Of a stretch of 42,044 nt of DNA, positions 7,990 to 16,664 are shown one piece after another. Location: the NCBI GenBank assembly GCA_016290315.1, contig JAEETK010000008.1, positions 1 through 42,044 of the forward strand, written 5' to 3'. The notes under the pieces are model-generated. The model was given only the letters and a program-made list of their open reading frames with translations, did not search any database and was not told the DNA's origin. This stretch comes from Candidatus Saccharimonadota bacterium (lineage in GTDB: Bacteria; Patescibacteriota; Saccharimonadia; Saccharimonadales; Saccharimonadaceae). Made by a program: the position numbers and the translations under genes. Numbering within the stretch: the first letter of the stretch is position 1; the number at the start of each line of letters is the position of its first letter.

Positions 7990-9102
7990 CTAGAATATCT
8001 CGCACAGGTCACCACAATAATTACGAATGTTCGCTTCGTGTTCCGCGACAGTGTGCGCATAGTACATCTTGACCTTGCCGTCAGCGTCATAGCCAGAAAT
8101 GAAATATAGATAGTCCGTATTGCTTGGGTTAGCTGCTGCTAATAATGCCGTTTTGCCTGGACTAGAAATCGGCGTAGGCGGAAGCCCTTGGCATTTGCGC
8201 GAATTCCATGGGCAAGGCGTAGTCTCTAGATATGACATGTCGGACTTATCGCGATTAGGATTAGCCTGGTTGGCGTAATACGCAATAATCGCATCGGAAC
8301 CAAGCACGATATTTTTCGAAAGGCGCGTCAGAAATACTTGCGCCACAGTCTGCTGATCCGCCGCACTCATTACGCCCGCTTCGCCTTGCACGACCGAGGC
8401 GAGCGTAATACCTTGATGGAGCGTGAGATCCTTGGACTTATACTTTGCCTCAAGGCCGTTATCTTTAACTACTTGATACATTTCATCAAAAGTACGCACT
8501 AGGACATCTTCAACGGAGGCGCTGGCATAGAATTCGTAAGTATCGCCATAAACATAACCTTCGAGCGATGCGCTAGCTGGTTTGCTCTTTAATAACGGAT
8601 GATCGTATTGTTTCTTGAAAGCTGCATCGATTTCTTCGGCCTTATAACCAGCTTCTAATAGGCGTCCGCGCACCGCAGTCAAAGTGCCGCCAGGTAGGAA
8701 AGTAATCCGAAAAGTCTTAGCTTTTGCTCCTTCATTGAATCTTTTGACAATTTCCTTCACGTCCATATCTTTGGAGAGTGTATAAGTGCCAGTTTTCAAA
8801 GTTTGATCCGTTGCCTCAAGCTTCATATAGATGCGAAAAGCTAGAGCCGATCTAATAATGCCCTCTTGCTCTAATTTATTGGCAATACTCGTCGTAGATT
8901 CGCCTTCATCAATTACAAAGCTTGAAGTTTGGCAGTTCTCGCCGGCGCATTTTTCAGCCTCGATGGCAGTGATTTGTTTTTTATACCAAAGCACCGAGAA
9001 GATGGCCGCCGCAATTGCTAACGCTAAGAAAAACAGCAAAATGAAACCAAAAATACGAAGACCTTTATGCTTCTTTTTGCCCGGTAGACTATTTTGTTCC
9101 AT
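7990..9102 (-). CDS. mltG: Endolytic murein transglycosylase MltG (YceG family)
   Basis: 370 residues: one N-terminal membrane helix (about 17-38), a LysM-like subdomain (60-130) and the YceG catalytic domain. MltG cuts nascent glycan strands inside the chain and is thought to set their length. Glu241 in VVQGEAG is the expected catalytic residue. Other family landmarks are LEGYVYGDTYEF near 180, GLPPTPISSPG, AANPSNTDYLYF and a C-terminal THTVAEHE-like HTVAEHE motif. An AAGGAG ribosome site lies five bases before the ATG, inside the end of ruvX, and the two genes overlap by 14 bases, so it is the last gene of the 11334-7990 operon. Confidence 0.93.
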   Translation of the reverse strand: MEQNSLPGKKKHKGLRIFGFILLFFLALAIAAAIFSVLWYKKQITAIEAEKCAGENCQTSSFVIDEGESTTSIANKLEQEGIIRSALAFRIYMKLEATDQTLKTGTYTLSKDMDVKEIVKRFNEGAKAKTFRITFLPGGTLTAVRGRLLEAGYKAEEIDAAFKKQYDHPLLKSKPASASLEGYVYGDTYEFYASASVEDVLVRTFDEMYQVVKDNGLEAKYKSKDLTLHQGITLASVVQGEAGVMSAADQQTVAQVFLTRLSKNIVLGSDAIIAYYANQANPNRDKSDMSYLETTPCPWNSRKCQGLPPTPISSPGKTALLAAANPSNTDYLYFISGYDADGKVKMYYAHTVAEHEANIRNYCGDLCEIF

Positions 9103-9547
9103 TTAACTCCTTTTCTAAATCATTAAAATTTGCGCTCTCGATAAAGTCTTGCAGAATAATTGCCGCCGCTTCGGCGTCAACCTTTCCCGCTTCGCGTTCG
9201 GCACGACTAATATTATCTCCGAAATGCGCCTCGGCCATCACAGAGGTAAGCGATTCGTCCTGAAATTTTACAAGAGGTTCTTTCTGCTCATGCTTGACAA
9301 AATAGTCTTTTAGTGCTATAATGAAATTATCTACTTTTTTTGTCTGTTCTGTTTCTTCCCCTTGATTATTACGAGGCAATCCCGATACGATTAAGTCGGC
9401 TTTTTCAAGTCGAAATTGCTTGGCAATTTCGGCCATCTCGTTGCCATCAACCGGAATCATGCCACGCGGAATAGCAATGCGGACCTTCGTGTCCGCAAAT
9501 GCTACGCCAATGCGCTTAGTGCCAATATCTAAAGCTAAAATGCGCAT
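9089..9547 (-). CDS. ruvX: RuvX/YqgF-family RNase H-fold nuclease
   Basis: 152 residues, typical length. The family (Holliday-junction resolvase-like, also implicated in 16S rRNA 5' processing) has an RNase H fold. Visible motifs are the N-terminal strand LALDIGTKRIGVAF with the first acidic residue Asp7, the middle VSGLPRN segment and FQDESLTS before the last helix. The start ATG shares a base with the stop codon of the upstream gene, and its end overlaps mltG, which fits the common ruvX-mltG pairing in bacteria. Confidence 0.92.
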   Translation of the reverse strand: MRILALDIGTKRIGVAFADTKVRIAIPRGMIPVDGNEMAEIAKQFRLEKADLIVSGLPRNNQGEETEQTKKVDNFIIALKDYFVKHEQKEPLVKFQDESLTSVMAEAHFGDNISRAEREAGKVDAEAAAIILQDFIESANFNDLEKELNGTK

Positions 9548-11334
9548 TATTCTACTGTTATCTCGAAGGTAACTTTATTCGGGTCGCTCGGTACGGAAGT
9601 TACCCAGAAGTATGAAGTATCAACATTCACCTCGCTAATGCCATTTATTGATTTTAGGTGTGACCGCACTTCGCCTATCTTTTTGCCGAGCGACTTATCA
9701 GAAACCATTTGTTCGGTGACTTCTGGACCAGTTTTTACGACGGTCTTTAGCCTACCAACATATTTGTTGTCTTCTTTCTTGAAGGAGTCGATATAGACTT
9801 TATTGTCTTCGCCGTCTTCACTCGATACGCCAGTCGAGTAGATGGTTTGCGTATCATCGCCAATTTCTGTTTTCGCTTCAATAAATTTACTAAGATCATC
9901 ACGTTTTACGGCAAAAATAGTATATTTTATTTCCTTAATGACCTTCGGTTTGATTCCGTCTTTTACTTCCTCATTAATAGATGGAGATGCGGTTATTTTG
10001 CCGCCAGTTGCCGTGAAGCTCTTCTCGATTAATAAGTATTCGTTACTGAATTGACTAGCAAGTTCCTCGCGAGCATCGGATTCGCCCTCCCCTTCTAGGC
10101 CAGCTTCGGCCGTCTCGACGTCTTTTTGGGAAACGACTTTGACTTTTTTGCTCGTACCGCCCGTCATAGCAGAGCTGGAAGCAACGACCGTACCAGTAAC
10201 ACTCGAGGTCCATCCCGAAGTAGTTTCTCCAATGTTGTATTTCTCCCCATTAGCCGTGGCGACAACATTAACGGTAGCCGAGGCATCTGACGATAAATTG
10301 CAGCTTAGCTGCTCTTCAACGATTTTACAATGACGAATGCCATTGAAGTTCTTGTTCGATATCTCTATGCTAGTGGCCGTAGATGCAGTATAACTCATCC
10401 CCTCGCGAGTAAACGTGGCGCCGACCGGAATTGAGATAGTCTTCTTCTGATCAAGACCTACCAAGACTGGCGATGCGGCCTTTAATGTAATCGAACCTGT
10501 CGCCTTAGTGCCCTTATCTACTTCTCCAGTGGCAACAAACTCCGTCTCGGCAGTCTTAGTCAAAGTTTTTTGCTCGATGAAGAATATGCCATCTTCTGGC
10601 TTCGCTTTAGTTTCGTCGGTCACAAAAGTAATGCTTTCGTTGAAGTTTTGGGCAATAGTTTTAATCTTTACGGAGATTTTTGCAGCCGGGGCAATGTTGA
10701 AAGCCCAGAAGCCGATGCCAAAAATAAGCAATATCGCAATAACCGCAATTATGATTGGGGTGCGAACCTTCTTAAAGTCAGGGATATTTTTATTGGCTTT
10801 TTTCTTGGCAGGCTTCTTTTCTTCTTCGTCATCGTCAAGATCGTCATCATCTAGCTCTAAGTCTGCCTCTTTACGCTTTGTAGTCGCGGTCGCCTTTGCG
10901 CTGCTTTCTTTCTTGACAGGAATCTTTTTAGGCTCTTCCTCTATTACATCGTCATCATTGCTATCGTTAGGGTCGTCATCTTCTTTAGCCGCCTCTTCAT
11001 TATCGTTCTCATCGGCGTCATCTTTTTTCTCGTCACCAAATTCCTCCGTATCCATATCGGACGGTAGTTTTGGTTTACTCTGCAGAGTGCGAGCCGTTGG
11101 CATCTTTACGTTCTCAGCAAGTTTTAAAAGTGATTCGTCAGAAGTGATCAGAACAACAGCCTTGCCGGCTTGGCGAGAAGTCTTAGCGATTAACTTAAAG
11201 TTGACAGCGCTACGCAAAACGCCAGCTTTCTTGGGCGGCACTAGAGCAACGATTTTATTCTTTGCGCTTTTTATATTAGCCAGGATATCGGTAATATCAT
11301 CCTCGGGCTCGATGTAGATGACGTCTTTATTCAT
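9547..11334 (-). CDS. Uncharacterised anchored protein with acidic linker and beta-rich outer region
   Basis: 595 residues in three parts. Residues 1-90 form an alpha/beta region that resembles no enzyme I know (IVALVPPKKAGVLR, AVVLITSDESLL). Residues 92-180 are a very acidic low-complexity linker rich in Asp, Glu and Lys. A membrane helix (about 193-212) leads to a beta-rich outside domain of about 380 residues with repeats of the type DKGTKATGSITLKAASP, a pattern seen in baseplate-J-like surface proteins of CPR bacteria. Function is unknown. It heads the operon with ruvX and mltG. A TATAAT ending six bases before the ATG implies a leaderless mRNA. Confidence 0.7.
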   Translation of the reverse strand: MNKDVIYIEPEDDITDILANIKSAKNKIVALVPPKKAGVLRSAVNFKLIAKTSRQAGKAVVLITSDESLLKLAENVKMPTARTLQSKPKLPSDMDTEEFGDEKKDDADENDNEEAAKEDDDPNDSNDDDVIEEEPKKIPVKKESSAKATATTKRKEADLELDDDDLDDDEEEKKPAKKKANKNIPDFKKVRTPIIIAVIAILLIFGIGFWAFNIAPAAKISVKIKTIAQNFNESITFVTDETKAKPEDGIFFIEQKTLTKTAETEFVATGEVDKGTKATGSITLKAASPVLVGLDQKKTISIPVGATFTREGMSYTASTATSIEISNKNFNGIRHCKIVEEQLSCNLSSDASATVNVVATANGEKYNIGETTSGWTSSVTGTVVASSSAMTGGTSKKVKVVSQKDVETAEAGLEGEGESDAREELASQFSNEYLLIEKSFTATGGKITASPSINEEVKDGIKPKVIKEIKYTIFAVKRDDLSKFIEAKTEIGDDTQTIYSTGVSSEDGEDNKVYIDSFKKEDNKYVGRLKTVVKTGPEVTEQMVSDKSLGKKIGEVRSHLKSINGISEVNVDTSYFWVTSVPSDPNKVTFEITVE

Positions 11335-11340
11335 AAGCTA

Positions 11341-11346
11341 ATTATA
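11341..11346 (-). promoter_or_regulatory. -10 box of the 11334-ruvX-mltG operon (leaderless type)
   Basis: TATAAT ends six bases before the ATG at 11334. It is divergent from the histidine-kinase promoter about 45 bases away. Confidence 0.65.
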
Positions 11347-11386
11347 TCTCATGAATGAAAAATAGCGCAAATCATGAAGATGTTTA

Positions 11387-11395
11387 TGCTAAAAT
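11387..11395 (+). promoter_or_regulatory. Extended -10 box of the histidine kinase
   Basis: TGC-TAAAAT, ending nine bases before the ATG at 11405. The leader would be two to four bases. Confidence 0.55.
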
Positions 11396-11404
11396 AGCTG
11401 TAGT

Positions 11405-12649
11405 ATGAGTTTCTGGAACAAGACAAAAAAGGTGGATGCGTCTTCAACGGAGCAGCCAGAACGTAGCGAGTCGACAGCGTCTCGTGAAAATCTAAATGAA
11501 TTAGTATTGCAGTCTATCCATGAGGGGGTTATCATCGTAGGTCCAGATGGCAATATCCGTTTGGCTAACCCGTCTTTTTGCGAACTAACCGGGCGTAGCT
11601 TGTCCGAGCTAAACCACGTTTATTATGATTCTGTAATTAATTTGCTTGATAAAACTGGCAACCGCGTTCCAGAAGGGCGCAACCCAATCAATATCGCACT
11701 CAAAAACAAGGAGTATGGCGAAAATCGTGAGCTCGGCATCGTAGCGGCAGATAGCAATAAAAACACCCCAGTTTCAATTATTATTACTCCCACTCGCGAG
11801 GAAAAACCAAGCCTAGTTGTAACATTTCGCGACATCGCTCAGGAGTTAAAGGAAGAGCGTGAGCGTAGCGAGTTTATTTCAACGGCTAGCCACGAAATGC
11901 GCACTCCAGTTGCTAGCATAGAGGGGTACCTAGGATTAGCCATGAATCCTTCGACAGCCACCGTAGATGAGCGCGGTATGGAATATCTCGAAAAAGCCCA
12001 CCAGGCATCACAGCATTTGGGACGGCTATTTCAAGATTTACTCGATACGACGAAGCTAGACGATAGGCAAATCGAGCCACGTATGGAGCCGGTTGATATT
12101 GTAGCGTTAGTAAAAAGCATTTCCGATGGGCAAATCCCAAATATTACCCAAAAAGGTCTGGGCTACCAATTTGGTAGCGGCTCCGTAGATCAACAACTTA
12201 GTGGCGGAAAACACATTGACCAGTTAGTATATGCGTCCGTAGATCAGGATTTTTTGCGCGAAGTTATGAATAATCTGATTGAGAATGCTATAAAATATAC
12301 TCCTGCCGGTTGGGTGACAGTAAACGTACGCGCAGATAATTACAATGTTCAAATTATCGTTGAGGATACGGGTATTGGTGTGCCGCGTGAGGAGCTAACG
12401 CACATTTTTCAGAAGTTCTACCGCGTCGACAACCGCGAGACGCGCGAGATTGGTGGTACTGGCCTTGGTTTATATTTGGTTAAGCAACGCGTTGAGGCAA
12501 TGAATGGACGCATTTGGGCCGAGAGCGAAGCGGGCAAAGGAACACGCTTTATCGTGCTCTTCCCGCGAATTTCTGAAGATACTTATCGACAACAAAGATT
12601 CTACATCGATAATCAGCAAGCGCAAAGCCGTGAAAATGTAGATTTTTAA
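11405..12649 (+). CDS. Soluble PAS-domain sensor histidine kinase
   Basis: 414 residues with no membrane segment, so the sensor is cytoplasmic. A PAS domain covers about 26-140 (SIHEGVIIVGPDGNIRLANPSFCELTGRSL). The dimerisation domain has the H box STASHEMRTP with phosphoacceptor His163. The ATPase domain has the N box NNLIENAIKYT, G1 EDTGIGVP, an F box FQKFYR and G2 GGTGLGLYLVK. The signal is unknown. The response regulator follows after 28 bases but has its own promoter in that gap, so the pair can be expressed separately. Confidence 0.93.
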   Translation: MSFWNKTKKVDASSTEQPERSESTASRENLNELVLQSIHEGVIIVGPDGNIRLANPSFCELTGRSLSELNHVYYDSVINLLDKTGNRVPEGRNPINIALKNKEYGENRELGIVAADSNKNTPVSIIITPTREEKPSLVVTFRDIAQELKEERERSEFISTASHEMRTPVASIEGYLGLAMNPSTATVDERGMEYLEKAHQASQHLGRLFQDLLDTTKLDDRQIEPRMEPVDIVALVKSISDGQIPNITQKGLGYQFGSGSVDQQLSGGKHIDQLVYASVDQDFLREVMNNLIENAIKYTPAGWVTVNVRADNYNVQIIVEDTGIGVPREELTHIFQKFYRVDNRETREIGGTGLGLYLVKQRVEAMNGRIWAESEAGKGTRFIVLFPRISEDTYRQQRFYIDNQQAQSRENVDF

Positions 12650-12661
12650 GCTTAAATGGAA

Positions 12662-12667
12662 TATAAT
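12662..12667 (+). promoter_or_regulatory. -10 box of the response regulator
   Basis: TATAAT in the 28-base gap after the kinase, ending ten bases before the ATG. The leader would be three or four bases. Confidence 0.55.
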
Positions 12668-12677
12668 AAGCGTTAGT

Positions 12678-14588
12678 ATGGCCAAAATTATGTTAGTAGA
12701 GGACGATAAGTCCTTACAAGAAATCTATAGCATCAGGTTGGTCGCCGAAGGTTACGATATCGCTAGGGCGGATGATGGCGAGGAAGCTCTCGCTAAAGCC
12801 GTCCAGGAAAAGCCAGACCTCATCATTGCAGATGTAATGATGCCTAAAATTTCTGGTTTCGATATGTTGGATATTCTTCGTTCTCAGCCTGAAACTCAAA
12901 ATATTAAAGTAATCATGATGACGGCGCTCTCTAGCGACGATCAGCGGCAGCGTGGCGAAACGCTCGGAGCGGAACGCTATCTTGTAAAATCGCAAGTTGG
13001 TATCGAAGACGTCATTAATGCAGTGCACGAAGTGCTCGGAGATGCTCCGAACGCAAACGCAAAAGCAAATATGCAGACTGCTTCAAATATCTCTACGGCT
13101 ACACCCGCGCCTGCAGCACCAGCACAGGCAACTTCAATACCAGACCCAAACGCCGCCGCAGCTTCATTGGCAGCCGTTCCAACGACTCCAACCACAACAA
13201 TTCAGCCAACAAACCCCGCCGCTGGACCAGCACCGATACCACAACAGGTACAGCAGCCAACACCCCAAGATCCGAACGGAGGAATTTCGGCAAATTTTAA
13301 TCAAGCCCCTATTGCTATGCCGGGCGCGATTCCTGCTATGCAGAGCATAGCAAATCAGGCAATAGGGGCGGCTCCAGCGCCCGTAGCTCAAGCGACTGCA
13401 CAAATGGCAAACCCGATAGTCGGAGCAGCGCAAGCGCCCGCGACACAAATGGCCCAGACAACAACGCCAGTGCAAGCCACGGTACCACAAGTACCACAGC
13501 AGACAATGTCGCCTGCAAATTTTACAGTTGCGGCTCCACCAATTCCGCAACTTGCGCCAAACGCGCCAGTTCCGACAGTGCCGTTACCGATGCCACCAAT
13601 TCCGCCACAACTCTTGCAGCAATATATGCAACAAGGTAGCGCCCTACAGACGCCTGACCGCGTGTTGCCGAATGCGCAGCTATCTGCAGCGATTCAGGCG
13701 GCAGAAGCCACTGCGCGAATGCGAAACGAGCAAAAACAAGAGTCGGCCGAGCAAAAAACAGCAGGTGGCGAGCGTATCATTCAACCAATCCACGATCCTA
13801 ATATGGACGCTATGCGCGAACAGATGCAGAAACGGATGGCTGATATTCTGGGCGATGACGCGGACGCGAATCCTGCCATGATTACCACAAAAACCGCAAA
13901 GAAAGTTGCGATCGATCCAATGAAAGTGCCAACTGCCGAACAGGCGGCATCAAAGGTGCCAGAGGCTGGTCTACCGCCAGAAACGCAACAATCACCCGTC
14001 GAGCAGGCGAAGAAAGTAAACCTATCCCCAGACACAAGCAAGCAACAAGATTTAGTAAAGGCACAATTAAAGGCTCAGCCGGTCGAAAACGATTCAGAGA
14101 TCACCGATTCTCCTCAGGTGACCGCCGAAGCTGGCGCTGCCCCACAAGAGCAAAAAGACGAGGCGAAGGTCCAGAATGGTCCCGAGGAGACGAAGCAAGA
14201 AGTCCCCGCCAATAATGATGGCGAATTAAGCACTACAAAAACCGATGGCTCGCCTGAGGAGGTGGTAGTAGCGATTCAGCCAGGATACATTACACAACTC
14301 GAGGACGAACTCGCTGAAGACAGCCAAGATGACGCAAACAAAAGTATGGCCGAGCGTATGGCAAACGAATTAAAAGACGATGAAATTACATTGGCAGCTA
14401 AGCAGAAAGCCGAAACGACCCCAAATACGCCAATCGAAGAAAAAATCATCGTCCCGGGAGAACAGAAGCTGGCCCAATCCATGGCAAATAGCCCGAACTT
14501 CCAGAGCGCCATAAGTTCTGAGGAAATAGAAGACCAAAACGCCGTGGCCTCAACCTCACAGTTAACTCCTCTGCAACCAGGAGTATAG
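12678..14588 (+). CDS. Response regulator with a very long disordered tail
   Basis: 636 residues. Residues 1-122 are a complete receiver domain: acidic pocket VEDD (8-10), phosphoacceptor Asp52 in IIADVMMP, the Thr/Ser switch MMTALS and the conserved Lys in RYLVKS. No DNA-binding or enzyme output domain follows. Residues 125-340 are Pro/Ala/Gln-rich low complexity. Residues 340-480 include short charged helices (MREQMQKRMADILGDDAD), and the last 150 residues are acidic and Gln/Lys-rich. The composition drives an unusually long run of open frames on other strands, but those are shadows. The upstream kinase is the likely phosphodonor. Output through protein-protein contacts of the tail is inference. 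Confidence 0.9.
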   Translation: MAKIMLVEDDKSLQEIYSIRLVAEGYDIARADDGEEALAKAVQEKPDLIIADVMMPKISGFDMLDILRSQPETQNIKVIMMTALSSDDQRQRGETLGAERYLVKSQVGIEDVINAVHEVLGDAPNANAKANMQTASNISTATPAPAAPAQATSIPDPNAAAASLAAVPTTPTTTIQPTNPAAGPAPIPQQVQQPTPQDPNGGISANFNQAPIAMPGAIPAMQSIANQAIGAAPAPVAQATAQMANPIVGAAQAPATQMAQTTTPVQATVPQVPQQTMSPANFTVAAPPIPQLAPNAPVPTVPLPMPPIPPQLLQQYMQQGSALQTPDRVLPNAQLSAAIQAAEATARMRNEQKQESAEQKTAGGERIIQPIHDPNMDAMREQMQKRMADILGDDADANPAMITTKTAKKVAIDPMKVPTAEQAASKVPEAGLPPETQQSPVEQAKKVNLSPDTSKQQDLVKAQLKAQPVENDSEITDSPQVTAEAGAAPQEQKDEAKVQNGPEETKQEVPANNDGELSTTKTDGSPEEVVVAIQPGYITQLEDELAEDSQDDANKSMAERMANELKDDEITLAAKQKAETTPNTPIEEKIIVPGEQKLAQSMANSPNFQSAISSEEIEDQNAVASTSQLTPLQPGV

Positions 14589-14597
14589 TGATTATTA

Positions 14598-15275
14598 ATG
14601 ACTGAACAAAGACTCAATAAATATCTTGCAACAAATTTCGGAGTATCTCGACGCGAAGCGGATTTTTTGATAGAGAAAGGCAGCGTATTAATTAATGATA
14701 AAACAGCAACAATTGGCCAACGCGTTGGCGATAATGACGTAGTGAAAGTTGACGGGAAGGAAGTAAAAAAACAAAAGTTAAGTTATCTAGCCCTTAATAA
14801 GCCTGCTGGCTACGTATGCAGTCGTAGACGTCAAGGTAGCACTCCGACAATATACGAGTTACTTCCTCCAGAATTAAAAAGCTTCAAGAGCGTAGGGAGG
14901 CTTGATAAAGATTCTTCCGGGCTGATTATACTAACTAATGACGGCGATTTCGCTTTTGAAATGACACACCCGAAGTTTTATAAAACAAAGAAATATACCG
15001 TTGCCCTAGATCGCGAATTGGCGCCATTGCATCAACAAATGATTGCCGATTATGGCATTAAGTTGAACGATGGTGTAAGTAAAATGGAGCTCGAGCGTCT
15101 AGACGATAGCCGAACAAAATGGGACATAACGTTGCATGAAGGCCGCAACCGTCAGATACGTCGCACTTTTGACGCTCTGGGTTATAAAGTAGTTAGTTTG
15201 CACCGCTACCAATTTGACAATTATTCTCTATCTGGATTAAAATCCGGCCAATGGATCGAAGTGCCAAAAAAATAA
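14598..15275 (+). CDS. RsuA/RluB-type pseudouridine synthase
   Basis: 225 residues: an N-terminal S4 RNA-binding domain (LNKYLATNFGVSRREADFLIEKG, residues 5-60) and a pseudouridine synthase domain with the catalytic aspartate in GRLDKDSSGLIILTNDGD. The family converts specific uridines of 16S or 23S rRNA to pseudouridine. The C-terminal motif EGRNRQIRRTFDALG is typical of the RsuA/RluB/E/F branch; which site it modifies cannot be told from sequence. It starts nine bases after the response regulator stop, has an AGGAG further upstream, and ends at a strong shared terminator. Confidence 0.92.
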   Translation: MTEQRLNKYLATNFGVSRREADFLIEKGSVLINDKTATIGQRVGDNDVVKVDGKEVKKQKLSYLALNKPAGYVCSRRRQGSTPTIYELLPPELKSFKSVGRLDKDSSGLIILTNDGDFAFEMTHPKFYKTKKYTVALDRELAPLHQQMIADYGIKLNDGVSKMELERLDDSRTKWDITLHEGRNRQIRRTFDALGYKVVSLHRYQFDNYSLSGLKSGQWIEVPKK

Positions 15276-15298
15276 CACCGCATCGGTGTTATTTTTTT
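15271..15298. terminator. Bidirectional terminator between the pseudouridine synthase and FtsA-like genes
   Basis: A perfect ten-base stem (15271-15280 with 15284-15293) and a three-base loop, followed by a T run on the plus strand and an A run before the stem. It includes the stop codon of the synthase. Confidence 0.88.
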
Positions 15299-15300
15299 AA

Positions 15301-16578
15301 TTAATTCCTCAAAAGGCGCGCCAATTTAGCGCGAAAGCTATTGCTGTCAGTCCCGACTAAGGTATCGATGCCGACTCTTAACAGCCCCATGGCGGTTACA
15401 AAAGTATGATCGAGTTCCCGGTCGGTATCGTTAATAATTCCTGCCACATCATTCGGATCAATCAGTGAAACAATTGGGCGACGCGAGAATGGCAAGCCTT
15501 TGTACCAGTCACTGGTAGCTAGCGTTTCTGGAATTTCCGCCAAGCTTGCACCACCACCACAAAGCAGAATCTGTCCAGGCATCGTTTCGACCTGATCGAA
15601 TTCTTCAAGAGCCAACTCGACACCAGATTGCCAAACCTCTAGGTTACGTGCGATTGCTAAGTCGAATTTGTGTCGCACTTCCGGCTTCATATTAGGGCTA
15701 TCAGCAAGTAGCTTGAGTTTTTCAGCATCATCAAAACTGAGACCAAGCCTATTTGCAATCTGATTCGTAAATGAGCGCCCACCGATTGAGAACATTTTTG
15801 TGCCCTCAACGCCGCCATCGTCAACGATTGCAATATCAGTAGTGCCACCACCAACGTCCATTACGATGCCAGAAAAGCTTGAATCAATATCGTCACCCAG
15901 ACACGCACGGCAGACCGCAAACGGCTCTACGGCTACTGTTACTAAATCTAGCTGCAACTCATCACAAACACGTTCAATGGCCGAAATATGCACAAGTGGC
16001 GCGAAAGCGGTATATATCTGCACGACAACATCTTTGCCCTTAAAGCCAATTGGATTAGCTACTTTGTAGCCATCGATTCGTAACGACACAAGGGCTGAGT
16101 TTATGAGGCGAACTTCAACGTCTGGATTATTAGTTTCGACTGCCACCTCACGGCGCGCACGTTCGCCGGCCTTTTGCTGAACCTTTTTGATGATTTGGTT
16201 CATTTCTTCCTCGGTAATTGGCTTTGTGGCATCAGAGCGACGGTATTTAATAGAGGCTGTATTGCCTTTTATTAATTCCCCCGCAATACCAACAACCACT
16301 TCCTTTGCGCGGACTCCCGCCATTTTTTCGGCTTTATAAAGCGCCTCCTCGCACGTCTTTACGACGCCCGGAATGTCCGCAATAGCCCCAGAAAAGATAT
16401 TAGTTGGCGCCTCGTGCGCTTTGCCAACTCCGACAATATGAATGCCATTTCTGCCCTTTTTCGCAATTAACGCCTTGACGAACTCGGTACCTATATCGAG
16501 TGCCAAAAGATAGTCGTCGGGGTCTTTCGGACGTTTAGACTTCTTTTTATCGTTATGGTTGCGAGATAAAAGGCTCAT
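15301..16578 (-). CDS. ftsA: FtsA-like actin-fold ATPase
   Basis: 425 residues. The phosphate-1 motif (LALDIGTEFVKALIAKK, near residue 25), an inserted SHS2-type domain (GIAGELIKGNTASIKYRR onward), phosphate-2 (GIVMDVGGGTTDIAIVDDGG) and an adenosine motif (ILLCGGGASLAEIPE) are in the FtsA/PilM order. FtsA tethers FtsZ to the membrane, usually through a C-terminal amphipathic helix; the end here (FRAKLARLLRN) could form one. PilM-type pilus ATPases share this fold, and no ftsZ or pil genes are in the window to decide. A Lys/Arg-rich stretch precedes the first strand. The promoter is leaderless type. Confidence 0.8.
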   Translation of the reverse strand: MSLLSRNHNDKKKSKRPKDPDDYLLALDIGTEFVKALIAKKGRNGIHIVGVGKAHEAPTNIFSGAIADIPGVVKTCEEALYKAEKMAGVRAKEVVVGIAGELIKGNTASIKYRRSDATKPITEEEMNQIIKKVQQKAGERARREVAVETNNPDVEVRLINSALVSLRIDGYKVANPIGFKGKDVVVQIYTAFAPLVHISAIERVCDELQLDLVTVAVEPFAVCRACLGDDIDSSFSGIVMDVGGGTTDIAIVDDGGVEGTKMFSIGGRSFTNQIANRLGLSFDDAEKLKLLADSPNMKPEVRHKFDLAIARNLEVWQSGVELALEEFDQVETMPGQILLCGGGASLAEIPETLATSDWYKGLPFSRRPIVSLIDPNDVAGIINDTDRELDHTFVTAMGLLRVGIDTLVGTDSNSFRAKLARLLRN

Positions 16579-16584
16579 GGCTAC

Positions 16585-16590
16585 ATTATA
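16585..16590 (-). promoter_or_regulatory. -10 box of the FtsA-like gene (leaderless type)
   Basis: TGT-TATAAT extended box ending six bases before the ATG at 16578. Confidence 0.7.
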
Positions 16591-16633
16591 ACACTATTAG
16601 GCGCACGACTCGAACGACGCGGTTTTTTTGCGC

Positions 16634-16639
16634 TATAAT
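16634..16639 (+). promoter_or_regulatory. -10 box of the nucleoside phosphorylase gene
   Basis: TATAAT. The expected start near 16646 leaves about 19 bases before the GTG at 16665, including GAGGA. Confidence 0.6.
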
Positions 16640-16664
16640 AGTTCCAACTGAGGAATTAAAAAGA

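Noticed and set aside
10508-11317. 269-codon plus-strand frame opposite the 9547-11334 gene
   Set aside because: Its Ser-rich sequence is the complement of the acidic Asp/Glu linker; no start signals.
13081-13700. Possible tandem DNA repeats in the response regulator tail
   Set aside because: The region is compositionally biased but I could find no regular repeat unit.
12714-14617. Several long open frames antisense or out of frame to the response regulator
   Set aside because: They are by-products of the Pro/Ala/Gln-rich codon usage; none has a promoter or ribosome site and their translations are low-complexity.
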